Shown: positions 1 to 8,439 of the stretch, one piece after another
How positions within the stretch are numbered: position 1 is the first letter of the stretch
Layout of the letters: each line of letters starts with the position of its first letter
Origin: Gammaproteobacteria bacterium
Lineage (GTDB): Bacteria; Pseudomonadota; Gammaproteobacteria; Arenicellales; JAOTYS01
Direction of reading: 5' to 3'
Assembly (NCBI GenBank): GCA_029861795.1
Contig: JAOTYS010000048.1
Coordinates: 1-16,625 of the forward strand
DNA: 16,625 bases
Program-made: the position numbers and the translations under genes
The notes under the pieces: model-generated
The model's database searches: none
Seen by the model: the letters and a program-made list of their open reading frames with translations, nothing else
Told to the model about the DNA's origin: nothing

Positions 1-2
1 TT

Positions 3-371
3 CACGGAAGGGATTTGTTTGCGCCGGTTGCTGCCATGTTGGCGAACCGCAGTAACGTTGACAGTCGCAGAAGTGTTCTCCAGCACGCTGCATCAGAGCT
101 CTGGCCGGAAGATCTTGCGCAAGTGGTCTATGTGGATCACTTTGGTAACGCCATGATCGGAACTCGGGCGACATGGCTGAGTCATGACAGCTGTGTCTTG
201 GTGCATGGTCAATCCGTAGGCTACGCTCGGACTTTTTCTGAGGTACCTTGTGGATCGGGTTTGTGGTATGAGAACGCCAACGGCTTGGTCGAGGTCGCGA
301 TTAACCAAGGCAGTGCAGCTAGCGACATGGGTATCCAGATTGGCGACAAGGTGGAATTCGTTGCTACTTAG
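3..371 (+). CDS. SAM hydrolase / SAM hydroxide adenosyltransferase (DUF62 family), C-terminal part
   Basis: This is the C-terminal part of a DUF62-family protein, whose members split S-adenosylmethionine to adenosine and methionine with water as the usual nucleophile. The frame is open back to the window edge. The first codons read H-G-R-D-L-F-A-P-V-A-A, which fits the family's conserved FHGRD-FAP block, so the TTG at 15 is internal and the true start lies outside. The C-terminal beta-barrel domain is recognisable from YVDHFGNAMIG (about residues 30-40 of the visible part) and from a late GSAA..MGIQIGDKVEF stretch. The stop TAG overlaps the stop of the convergent glycosyltransferase gene by 4 bases, so there is no room for a terminator between them. 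The family assignment is from motif memory. Whether it hydrolyses SAM or has another nucleophile cannot be told from this half. Confidence 0.85.
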   Translation, partial: HGRDLFAPVAAMLANRSNVDSRRSVLQHAASELWPEDLAQVVYVDHFGNAMIGTRATWLSHDSCVLVHGQSVGYARTFSEVPCGSGLWYENANGLVEVAINQGSAASDMGIQIGDKVEFVAT

Positions 372-1462
372 GGAGTTCTGTCGATTAGATGCCGGCTGAT
401 GATTTTCACGGCGTTATCGACGCCTTCAGGCAGTGGAGGCGTCGGGCAGGGGTCGCTTCGCAGCGCCTCAATGTCGGACTCCAGATCGCCGCATTTGAGT
501 TTTTCCCAGGAGACCCGCCGGCAACGGCCTGTTCGCGATAACCATTGGATCAGATATGGCTGCTCTGGCCAATCTGGGCGTTCGACGTAGAGTACAGGTA
601 CGCCATTGCAAGCTGCAGCGGCAAAGCTGCCGTAGCCGGGTTTGCCGACCAACACATCGCAACTCGTGAGAACGTCGACAAAACTCATCCCTATGCTGTC
701 GAAGTCGATAGTGTCAGGGTGTCGTGCTTGCCACTCAGTGGGAATTATCCAGCGTATCCCCTGGTCCCTGGGCCACTGCTCTATGTTGACTTCATAAGGC
801 ATCCCTCCCAGCGATACCAGGACCAGCTTCTCGTTCGCGCACAGTCCGAATCGAGTGTTGAGCTGTGAGCGCTGGTTGATCCCAATGTCGGCGATCACAC
901 CTATCTCCCTGCGCTCTCGGATGTTTTCCATGGGCATTGTCGGTACAGCTTGTAGGAAATGTTGAGCGCTGTTATAGGCCGAAAGGATCTGCGAATGGAT
1001 CAGGTCTGCCTCGGGCTCGGCTGCGCAGTAATGATGATACAAATCGGCCCAGTTGAGACAGCTCATTGTGATGCTCGGTATGCCATGGCGTGCTGTCGCA
1101 GCGAGATCCGCATACCCCACGTTTGTGAGAACCAAGTCCGGTGGCGAGGCGGAAAAAACTTTCCCAATCTGATCCAAATGCCTCTCCCAGTTGGCATGCA
1201 ATTGGCTGTAAGCGTCGGCAGTTTTCTGCACGTCAACCTCAAATGGGGACTTCATTAATATTCCGAAATCGTCAACGGAGAAGATATAGTTGAAGTCTAG
1301 ATGAATCCGAGATCGCAAGAACTCTTCATGGATTGAAGATCGTATCGACAATCGAAGGTCAGGTAGTTTTCTGCGTAAACCGTGAAGTATTGGAGCCGTT
1401 TGGGCGACATGCCCCCAACCATGGCCAGTGATCGACACAAATAGGTGGAGCTTATCTCCCAT
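368..1462 (-). CDS. GT-B fold glycosyltransferase-like protein, function unassigned
   Basis: This is a 364-residue cytoplasmic protein with no signal peptide or membrane helix. The N-terminus (residues 8-24) has an HGWGH glycine loop, as in the N-domain of MurG- and UGT-type GT-B enzymes and related proteins. Residues 214-220 (LVSLGG) mark the start of the C-terminal Rossmann half. Residues 264-300 carry the donor-site-like block: a CDVLVGKPGYGSFAAAA segment, then GVPVLYVERPDWPEQ. This is characteristic of nucleotide-sugar-binding glycosyltransferases. Donor and acceptor cannot be named. It is the last gene of the minus-strand train, 13 bases after the YbfF-like gene, so it is probably co-transcribed with it. 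The start ATG has only a weak ribosome binding site, suggesting translational coupling. The gene overlaps the convergent SAM hydrolase gene by 4 bases at its 3' end. Confidence 0.7.
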   Translation of the reverse strand: MGDKLHLFVSITGHGWGHVAQTAPILHGLRRKLPDLRLSIRSSIHEEFLRSRIHLDFNYIFSVDDFGILMKSPFEVDVQKTADAYSQLHANWERHLDQIGKVFSASPPDLVLTNVGYADLAATARHGIPSITMSCLNWADLYHHYCAAEPEADLIHSQILSAYNSAQHFLQAVPTMPMENIRERREIGVIADIGINQRSQLNTRFGLCANEKLVLVSLGGMPYEVNIEQWPRDQGIRWIIPTEWQARHPDTIDFDSIGMSFVDVLTSCDVLVGKPGYGSFAAAACNGVPVLYVERPDWPEQPYLIQWLSRTGRCRRVSWEKLKCGDLESDIEALRSDPCPTPPLPEGVDNAVKIISRHLIDRTP

Positions 1463-1475
1463 TACTAATCATACA

Positions 1476-2270
1476 TCACACTAGTTTTGCTTCCATTCCG
1501 GTTACAAATGTCTCTACCGCGTCAATGAACTGCTCCGGTTGATCGGCGTGTAACCAGTGTCCTGCCTCCGTGATGCATTTAAATTGAGCGCGGGGGAACA
1601 GACGGCGTATCGGGTCTTGGTGTTCTCGTTTGATGTAATCCGATCGTCCTGCTTTCAGGAACAGCGTGGGGCCATGGAAATCTGTCGTTACAGGTGCCTG
1701 GGGAAATCCGGAGATCAGTTCCATGCTTTGCTCTATTGCCGCCAGATTTATGCGCCAGCGGTAGCGCCCATCTTCAAATATGAGATTCTGCAGCAGAAAA
1801 CGCCGCGCGCGAGGATCTTCAATGCGGTGCACGAGCATTGTGTCAGCGTCGCTGCGTCGGGTGATTGCGCTAACATCGACTTCTCGCATTGCCTGAACAT
1901 AACTTCGGTGCTCGTGGGCGTAGCTCACCGGTGCGATATCCGCAATGATTAAGGCCTGGAGTAGCTGTGGATGGTGGAGTGCCAGCCACATCGCGCATTT
2001 TCCGCCCATGCTGTGGCCAAGCATCGTCACAGGGCTTAATGCATGATCTTCAATGAACTTGCGCAGATCGTCAGCATGGTCTTGGTAAGTCATGGTCGGT
2101 GCCCATGGGGATTGCCCATGATTGCGCAGATCCACCGAATAGACCACATGCGAAGCAGACAGGCCCTTGGACACGGAATTCCAGTTTCGCTGTGAGCCAA
2201 AAAGCCCATGCAGAACAATCAGTGGCGGCCCGCTAGTGCCGTATTTGCTATGCGCCAACGCTAGCGACAT
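1476..2270 (-). CDS. Alpha/beta hydrolase, YbfF-like esterase
   Basis: This is a 264-residue alpha/beta hydrolase close to the E. coli YbfF esterase group, which cleaves short-chain acyl esters and acyl-CoA-like substrates in the cytoplasm. Visible landmarks are the oxyanion-side HGLFGSQRNW (residues 21-30), DLRNHGQSP (47-55), the nucleophile elbow GHSMGG with Ser87, IADIAP with a likely catalytic Asp111, and a C-terminal AGHWLHAD with His238. The length is normal for the family (about 255-265) and the triad looks complete. It lies 92 bases downstream of lpdA on the same strand, and that gap holds only a weak stem-loop (2296-2311, arms GTGCT/AGCAC) without a T tract, so read-through from the pyruvate dehydrogenase genes is possible. 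The true substrate is unknown. Confidence 0.85.
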   Translation of the reverse strand: MSLALAHSKYGTSGPPLIVLHGLFGSQRNWNSVSKGLSASHVVYSVDLRNHGQSPWAPTMTYQDHADDLRKFIEDHALSPVTMLGHSMGGKCAMWLALHHPQLLQALIIADIAPVSYAHEHRSYVQAMREVDVSAITRRSDADTMLVHRIEDPRARRFLLQNLIFEDGRYRWRINLAAIEQSMELISGFPQAPVTTDFHGPTLFLKAGRSDYIKREHQDPIRRLFPRAQFKCITEAGHWLHADQPEQFIDAVETFVTGMEAKLV

Positions 2271-2362
2271 GAGGGCAGTCGTCTTTCAGATAGTGGTGCT
2301 TCACACAGCACATCAAGGTCCGGGCGTGACCACGGTGAAAACCATCGTAGGGCGCGGGCGAA

Positions 2363-4099
2363 CTATCGCTTCTTAGGCATATACAGGTCGGTGATCGTGC
2401 CTTCGAACGCCTCGGCGGCAAAGCACACGGTTTCCGATAGTGTCGGGTGAGGGTGAATCGTTAGGCTTAAGTCTTGGGCGTCACAGCCCATCTCAATGGC
2501 AAGCGCAACCTCAGCAATCAAATCGCCAGCATTGGTGCCGACGATACCTGCTGCGATGATCCTGTGGCTGTCTGGCTCAAATAATAGCTTGGTCATGCCC
2601 TCGCTTCGCCCCAGACCCAGTGCGCGGCCGCTGGCGACCCACGGAAACACGCCTTTGCCATATTTGGTTGCTTCGGCCTTGAGTTCCGCTTCAGTGGGAC
2701 CAGCCCAGGCCACCTCTGGATCGGTGTATGCGACAGATGGTATCACTCGGGCATCGAAAGCGCTTTTCAATTCCGACGCTACTTCCGCCGCAACTTTACC
2801 CTCGTGGGTAGCTTTGTGCGCCAACATGGGCTCGCCAACGATATCGCCGATTGCAAAGATATGTGGGACGTTTGTGCGTTGCTGCTTATCAACGGCGATA
2901 AATCCTCTTTGATCCACGTTTATCCCCGCATTATCAGCGCCAATTGAACTGCCGTTTGGTCTGCGTCCCACTGCAACCAGTACTTGCTCAAAGGTCTCAG
3001 TCGCAGGGGCATCGGCACCGTCGAAGTGCACCCGCAAGCCGTCATCGCTAGGCTCTATGCCAGAGACTTTGGTGCTGAGAAAGATATTTTCGTATTGGCC
3101 TTGGATGCGCTGGTGCAAGGGTTTCACAACGTCCTTGTCCGCCCCGGCAATGAGCGAATCCAACATTTCGACGACGGTAATGTTTGATCCTAGTTGGTGA
3201 TACACCGTGGCCATCTCCAATCCAATAATGCCACCGCCAATGACTAACAGCCGTTGTGGGATCTCGGCGAGCTCAAGCGCACCGGTGGAGTCAAAGATAC
3301 GCGGATCTCCATAGGGAATACCGGGGATGGTTGCCGCCTCAGATCCTGCGGCAATGATTGCCTGATCAAATGATACGGTAACTGTATCGTTGTCGGTCGA
3401 GATCTCCATGCGATTTGGTGAGACGAACTGACCAATACCCTGGACGACTTTGACCTTGCGTCGCTTGGCGAGTCCCGCTAAGCCGTCTGTAAGCTGACTG
3501 ACAACTTTAGATTTCCACCCGCCGAGCTTGTCGACGTCAATGGTTGGTGTGCCAAAGCTGATGCCATGTTGACTCATCTCTTTGGTTTCGCTAATGACTC
3601 TGGCCGCGTGTAGCAACGCTTTGGAAGGTATGCACCCTACGTTGAGACAGACACCGCCGAGGGTCGGGTAGCGCTCTACCAATATTGTACTCTTGCCCAG
3701 ATCGGCTGCACGAAACGCAGCTGTATAGCCTCCGGGACCCGAACCGAGCACCACGATATCGGCATGCAGTTCGCCTTGTTTGCCCTCCACGGCGGACTCG
3801 TTTGATTTTGGGGCTGAGGGCTCCGGGGGGCGGTCTGTGGCGTCAGTCGTCTGCTCATCATCGGAGTGCACCGTCACGATCGGTGTGCCTTCCGATACCT
3901 TATCTCCGACCCTGACCAGGACTTCTTGGATCACACCGGTATGAGGTGATGGCACGTCCATGGTAGCTTTGTCGCTTTCCAGTGTGACCAAGGGATCTTC
4001 GACGTTTACCCGATCCCCAGGTGCGATCAACACTTCGATCACGTCCACATCGACAAAGTCTCCAATGTCTGGAATATTCACTTCAACTAAATTGGTCAT
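2363..4099 (-). CDS. lpdA: Dihydrolipoyl dehydrogenase (E3) with N-terminal lipoyl domain
   Basis: This is the E3 component of pyruvate dehydrogenase, the flavoprotein that reoxidises dihydrolipoyl groups and passes electrons to NAD+. Residues 1-78 form a complete lipoyl domain with the modification site ESDKATMDVP (Lys44). An acidic, proline-containing linker follows (about 79-110). The FAD-binding GSGPGG motif is at 119-124, the redox-active CLNVGC at Cys151 and Cys156, the NAD-binding VIGGGIIGLE lies mid-protein, and the catalytic HPHPTLSE is at the end (His551, Glu556). At 578 residues it matches lipoyl-E3 fusions, being about 110 longer than plain E3. An in-frame TAA sits two codons upstream of the ATG, which fixes the earliest start. 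The purine run AAAGG abuts the ATG with no spacer, an unusual arrangement. The gene follows aceF by 66 bases. Confidence 0.96.
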   Translation of the reverse strand: MTNLVEVNIPDIGDFVDVDVIEVLIAPGDRVNVEDPLVTLESDKATMDVPSPHTGVIQEVLVRVGDKVSEGTPIVTVHSDDEQTTDATDRPPEPSAPKSNESAVEGKQGELHADIVVLGSGPGGYTAAFRAADLGKSTILVERYPTLGGVCLNVGCIPSKALLHAARVISETKEMSQHGISFGTPTIDVDKLGGWKSKVVSQLTDGLAGLAKRRKVKVVQGIGQFVSPNRMEISTDNDTVTVSFDQAIIAAGSEAATIPGIPYGDPRIFDSTGALELAEIPQRLLVIGGGIIGLEMATVYHQLGSNITVVEMLDSLIAGADKDVVKPLHQRIQGQYENIFLSTKVSGIEPSDDGLRVHFDGADAPATETFEQVLVAVGRRPNGSSIGADNAGINVDQRGFIAVDKQQRTNVPHIFAIGDIVGEPMLAHKATHEGKVAAEVASELKSAFDARVIPSVAYTDPEVAWAGPTEAELKAEATKYGKGVFPWVASGRALGLGRSEGMTKLLFEPDSHRIIAAGIVGTNAGDLIAEVALAIEMGCDAQDLSLTIHPHPTLSETVCFAAEAFEGTITDLYMPKKR

Positions 4100-4165
4100 C
4101 CTTTAAATCAACTAAGTCATGAACAGAATTAACTGACAGATTCGGTCGATTCCCATGGCCTTTGT

Positions 4166-5512
4166 CTACAGCAACAAACGTCTGGCGTCAGCCAAAGACT
4201 GGCACAAATGGCTCATGAAACGGGCAGCCTCCGCACCATCGATCACACGATGGTCATAGGAGAGATCCAAGGGCAGTATTAGTCGTGGGACAAACTCATG
4301 ACCGTTCCATACTGGGGTTGTCTTCGCACGCGTTACACCGAGGATTGCTACTTCGGGGGTATTGACGATGGGTGTAAACGCGCTTCCACCTATTCCTCCC
4401 ACACTTGAAATACTGATACAACCGCCCTGCATATCGCCAGGGGCAAGTTTTCCGTCTCTCGCCCGTGCGCTCACCTGTCCCATTTCATCGGCAAGCTCCA
4501 GAACGCCTTTCTGGTCCACGTCGCGAAACACCGGCACCACAAGTCCTTTCGGGGTATCAACCGCAATACCGATATGGAAATATTTCTTGAAAACCAAACC
4601 CTGGCCGTCCGGGGTGAGTGACGTATTGAAATTTGGGAACGTCTTAAGTGCGGCCACGACTGCTTTCATTATGAATACCAACACGGTGACGCGTACCCCC
4701 TGCCTCCCTGCTTCCTCTTTTAGGGACTGACGAAATTCCTCTAACTCGGTGATGTCTGCCTCGTCGTGATGCGTTACATGTGGGACATTGAGCCAGGCGC
4801 GATGTAAATGCGCCCCCGAGATTTTCTTTATGCGCGACAGCTTTTCTGTCTCAACCTCACCAAACTTCGAGAAGTCAATTTCTGGGATTGGTGGAATACC
4901 GAGCCCGGATACAGGCTCTGTGGCGGCTCTTCCGCCTGTCAGCGCGGCTTTGATGAAGGTTTGAACATCTTCTTTGAGGATGCGGCCTTTATGGCCGGTG
5001 CCCCGGATCTGGTTCAGTTCTGCCCCGAGTTCGCGAGCGAACCGTCGTACCCCTGGGCTGGCATGCGGTGTTGCCTCTCCGGCTCTCTCAACCGGGGGTG
5101 GCAAGCTGGAAGGCGGGGCGTGGGCAGTGCGTGCTGGGATCGGCTGAGCCTTGGGTTGGGGCAGCTCAGTCGGTTCTTTGGAGGTTTTTTGGGCAGCGGC
5201 GGCGCTGAGCTTCGGCTGATCCGGTGCAGGTGGGCTAGATTGCGACTGTGTATCGATTGCCGCAGTAGATGACTTGGGTTCCATCAACAGAATGAGAGAG
5301 CCCTCGGAGACCTTGTCACCGACTTGAGTCTTGACCTCTGTTACAACCCCTGCATTAGGGGCTGGTACATCCATCGTTGCCTTGTCGCTCTCTAAAGTGA
5401 TGAGCGAATCTTCGGCTGCAATAACATCGCCCGGTTTAACCAGCACCTCGATGACGTCCACATCACTAAAGTCACCGAGATCCGGTACCAATACCTCCTT
5501 GACTGCGGGCAT
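4166..5512 (-). CDS. aceF: Pyruvate dehydrogenase E2, dihydrolipoyllysine-residue acetyltransferase
   Basis: This is the E2 core of pyruvate dehydrogenase, which moves the acetyl group from lipoamide to CoA. The domain order is one lipoyl domain at 1-78 (ESDKATMDVP, Lys44), a long Ala/Pro/Gln linker at about 81-147, a peripheral subunit-binding domain at about 148-187 (SPGVRRFARELG, GTGHKGRILKEDV), a short linker, and the catalytic domain at about 215-448. The catalytic motif DHRVIDG gives His421 and Asp425. With 448 residues and a single lipoyl domain it is shorter than the three-lipoyl E. coli AceF (about 630). The ATG is preceded by GGAG with a 9-base spacer. It lies 72 bases after aceE on the same strand. 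The lipoyl domain is a close paralogue of that on Lpd, about 68 percent identical over 65 residues. Confidence 0.97.
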   Translation of the reverse strand: MPAVKEVLVPDLGDFSDVDVIEVLVKPGDVIAAEDSLITLESDKATMDVPAPNAGVVTEVKTQVGDKVSEGSLILLMEPKSSTAAIDTQSQSSPPAPDQPKLSAAAAQKTSKEPTELPQPKAQPIPARTAHAPPSSLPPPVERAGEATPHASPGVRRFARELGAELNQIRGTGHKGRILKEDVQTFIKAALTGGRAATEPVSGLGIPPIPEIDFSKFGEVETEKLSRIKKISGAHLHRAWLNVPHVTHHDEADITELEEFRQSLKEEAGRQGVRVTVLVFIMKAVVAALKTFPNFNTSLTPDGQGLVFKKYFHIGIAVDTPKGLVVPVFRDVDQKGVLELADEMGQVSARARDGKLAPGDMQGGCISISSVGGIGGSAFTPIVNTPEVAILGVTRAKTTPVWNGHEFVPRLILPLDLSYDHRVIDGAEAARFMSHLCQSLADARRLLL

Positions 5513-5584
5513 TACGCTTCGCTCCGAATCGCTACGGTGAGCGGTGATTGTAGGACTTCCCTTACTGAAAAGAGATCAGGCACG

Positions 5585-8254
5585 TCAAATTGACCTGGGG
5601 TTAGGTTTATCCGGATCAATTGGATATTTCTTTATCGCTTGCGTCACTGTTGATAACGCTATCACATCATCATCTGCCAGCGCCTTCAATGCCGCGACGC
5701 TGATATAAAAGCGATTCACTTCGAAAAACTTGCGCAATTGATCGCGCGTGTCACTTCTACCAAAGCCGTCCGTACCCAGCACTACGTAGCGTCTTGGAAC
5801 GAACTCCCGGATCTGATCGGGGTACGCTCTAATATAATCGGTCGCGGCGACAACAGGACCATCGCGCCCTTCCAAGCAGTCCTCAATGTAACTGACTCGG
5901 GGGGATTGTTCTGGGTGAAGTAGATTGTATCGGGCGACGTCGGCACCTTGACGGCCTAGCTGGTTGAAGCTTGTTACGCTCCAGATATCTGCTGACACAC
6001 GAAAGTCTTTCTGTAGCAGATCTGCTGCAGCAATGACTTCGCGCAGGATAGTTCCGCAACCAAATAACTGCACCCGTGGGTTACTCTTGCTGCCGTGTCC
6101 TTTTCGGAATAAATACATCCCTTTTAGGATTCCCTGCTCAACTCCTTTAGGTAACGCTGGGTGCGGATAGTTTTCGTTCATTGTGGTGATGTAGTAGTAC
6201 ACATTCTCCTGTTGCTCGAACATGCGCCGCAATCCGTCTTGAATAATCACCGCTAATTCGTAGGCGTATGTTGGGTCGTAGCTGACACAGTTCGGGATAG
6301 TAGAGGCAAGTACATGACTATGCCCGTCCTGGTGCTGCAACCCTTCTCCTGCCAAGGTCGTGCGTCCGGCAGTTCCGCCGATTAGGAATCCCCGTGCCTG
6401 TATATCTCCTGCGGCCCAAGCTAAATCGCCGACACGCTGGAATCCAAACATAGAGTAGAATATATAGAACGGAACCATATTTACCCCGTGGTTGCTACTG
6501 GTGGTCCCGGCTGCCATCCAAGAACAAAAGGCACCGGCTTCGTTAATGCCTTCCTGCAATACCTGTCCCTTCTGATCCTCGCGATAGAACATCAATTGAT
6601 CGGCGTCTTCCGGCTGGTACAACTGCCCTGCGGGAGAATAGATACCGAGCTGCCGGAACATTCCCTCCATACCGAATGTACGCGACTCGTCGGGTACGAT
6701 AGGCACAATATACTTACCGATGTTCTTGTCGCGGGTAAGTGCGGTCAGAATTCGGACAAAGGCCATAGTCGTTGAAATTTCACGATCACCAGTGTCCTTT
6801 AGCTGTGTTTCAAAGGCGTTCAAGTCGGGCACATCCAGGGGCTCAGCACGCATGTTGCGCGCCGGAAGGTAGCCACCGAGTTCCTGGCGACTCTGGTGCA
6901 GGTATTGCATCTCAGGACTGTCGCTAGGAGGGTGATAGAAGGGTGCGTCAGCGACCTCGTCGTCAGATAGCGGAATATTGAACCGATCGCGAAAGGCAAT
7001 CAGCGCATCCTCTCCCATTTTTTTCTGCTGGTGAGTAATATTTTGCCCTTCGCCTGCCTCGCCCATGCCGTATCCCTTGACGGTTTTCGCCAAGATTACA
7101 GTGGGTTGACACTGATGATTAACCGCGGCAGCGTAGGCCGCGTATACCTTATGAGGATCATGACCGCCACGGTTAAGCCTCCAAATATCTTCGTCGGTCA
7201 TGTTTGCAACCAATGCCTTGAGCTCCGGATACTTTCCGAAGAAATATTCTCTGGTGTAGGCGCCACCCTTAGCCTTAAATGCCTGGTATTCCCCGTCAAC
7301 GGCCTCTTCCATGCGTTGGCGTAACAGTCCTTTGGTGTCCCGCATTAGCAATGGGTCCCAATAGGAGCCCCAGATGACTTTGATCACATTCCACCCGGCA
7401 CCACGAAATTCGCCTTCAAGTTCTTGAATAATTTTGCCGTTTCCCCGGACCGGCCCATCTAGGCGCTGCAAATTGCAATTGACGACAAAAATTAGGTTGT
7501 CGAGTTTTTCACGTCCGGCTAGGGAGATCGCACCCTTTGATTCTGGCTCGTCCATTTCGCCGTCACCGACAAACGCCCACACCTTGCGCTTATCCGCGTT
7601 GATGATCTCGCGGTTGTGTAGGTACTTCATGAAGCGTGCCTGATAGATGGCCATGATCGGACCCAGCCCCATCGAAACAGTTGGAAATTGCCAAAAACTC
7701 GGCATTAGCCATGGGTGTGGGTAAGAGGATAGACCTTCGCCCTCGACTTCTTGTCGGAAGTTGGCGAGCTGCTTTTCGGTGATACGCCCCTCGAGAAATG
7801 CGCGCGCGTAGATTCCCGGAGCCGAGTGTCCCTGAATGAAAAGCAGGTCACCACCATGGTCGTCGCTGGGGGCGTGCCAGAAGTGATTGAACCCCACATC
7901 ATATAACGTTGCTGAAGAAGCGAAACTTGCGATGTGGCCACCGAGTTCTGTGGATATACGGTTAGCTCGAACCACGGTAGCCAGCGCGTTCCAGCGGATT
8001 AGCGAGCGAATTCGCCATTCCATAGCCGCATCCCCCGGACTGCGCTGTTCTTGCCCGGCGGGGATAGTATTGAGGTATGCGGTGTTTGGGCTGAACGGCA
8101 CATAACTGCCTGAGCGACGTGCAGCGTCAATGAGATGCTCTAGTAGATAATGTGCCCGGTCTGGACCCTCGCGATCCAGTACCGCCGTCAATGCATCCAG
8201 CCACTCTTGCGTCTCAACTGGATCGATGTCGATGGCGCTGGGGAGTTGTGACAT
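5585..8254 (-). CDS. aceE: Pyruvate dehydrogenase E1, homodimeric type
   Basis: This is the thiamine-diphosphate-dependent pyruvate decarboxylase of the pyruvate dehydrogenase complex, which reductively acetylates the lipoyl groups. Its 889 residues match the 887 of the E. coli enzyme. The N-terminal segment (1-60) that binds E2 in this type is present. GGHIASF (His107) and GHSAPGIYAR (His143) correspond to active-site histidines. The thiamine-binding block starts at GDGEMDE (230-236) and is followed by NCNLQRLDGPV about 25 residues later. The C-terminal half retains QEGINEAGAFCSW and LQHQDGHSH, as expected for this family. I see no break. The start ATG has a purine-rich AAAGG about 9 bases upstream. 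It is separated from lipA by 185 bases, enough for its own promoter, and aceF and lpdA follow. Confidence 0.98.
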   Translation of the reverse strand: MSQLPSAIDIDPVETQEWLDALTAVLDREGPDRAHYLLEHLIDAARRSGSYVPFSPNTAYLNTIPAGQEQRSPGDAAMEWRIRSLIRWNALATVVRANRISTELGGHIASFASSATLYDVGFNHFWHAPSDDHGGDLLFIQGHSAPGIYARAFLEGRITEKQLANFRQEVEGEGLSSYPHPWLMPSFWQFPTVSMGLGPIMAIYQARFMKYLHNREIINADKRKVWAFVGDGEMDEPESKGAISLAGREKLDNLIFVVNCNLQRLDGPVRGNGKIIQELEGEFRGAGWNVIKVIWGSYWDPLLMRDTKGLLRQRMEEAVDGEYQAFKAKGGAYTREYFFGKYPELKALVANMTDEDIWRLNRGGHDPHKVYAAYAAAVNHQCQPTVILAKTVKGYGMGEAGEGQNITHQQKKMGEDALIAFRDRFNIPLSDDEVADAPFYHPPSDSPEMQYLHQSRQELGGYLPARNMRAEPLDVPDLNAFETQLKDTGDREISTTMAFVRILTALTRDKNIGKYIVPIVPDESRTFGMEGMFRQLGIYSPAGQLYQPEDADQLMFYREDQKGQVLQEGINEAGAFCSWMAAGTTSSNHGVNMVPFYIFYSMFGFQRVGDLAWAAGDIQARGFLIGGTAGRTTLAGEGLQHQDGHSHVLASTIPNCVSYDPTYAYELAVIIQDGLRRMFEQQENVYYYITTMNENYPHPALPKGVEQGILKGMYLFRKGHGSKSNPRVQLFGCGTILREVIAAADLLQKDFRVSADIWSVTSFNQLGRQGADVARYNLLHPEQSPRVSYIEDCLEGRDGPVVAATDYIRAYPDQIREFVPRRYVVLGTDGFGRSDTRDQLRKFFEVNRFYISVAALKALADDDVIALSTVTQAIKKYPIDPDKPNPRSI

Positions 8255-8439
8255 ACCTTTGGACCTTTGCTGTGTGTGAGCAGCTTAAAAAACGATTAAC
8301 TAGATGGGTATATGAACTTCATTCCTACTAAATTGTCAGTGTTAATCCCAGAGGTTCGAACCTTTCCAGTCGGCTAGGCCGGGGTCTCAATATCGATCGT
8401 AAAGAGGCAAACTTGGTGATTTTTCTGAGGAGCCTGCCG
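8255..8439. other. lipA-aceE intergenic region with 12-base palindrome
   Basis: This is 185 bases of AT-richer sequence between the lipA stop and the aceE start. It contains a perfect 12-base palindrome, AGGTTCGAACCT, at 8352-8363, which could be a regulator site. On the aceE strand a CTGACA-like -35 lies near 8334-8339, but no good -10 follows at standard spacing, so any aceE promoter here is only suspected. A T run (positions 8285-8291, read on the minus strand) has no convincing stem before it, so I do not call a terminator. No open frame of interest is seen. Confidence 0.35.

Noticed and set aside
2296..2311. Stem-loop GTGCT/AGCAC after lpdA as a terminator
   Set aside because: It has a five-base stem with no T tract, too weak to call.
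8340..8400. GGTTCGAA resembling a tRNA T-arm
   Set aside because: No matching acceptor, D-arm or anticodon arm can be built on either strand at the right distance. The match is explained by a simple palindrome.
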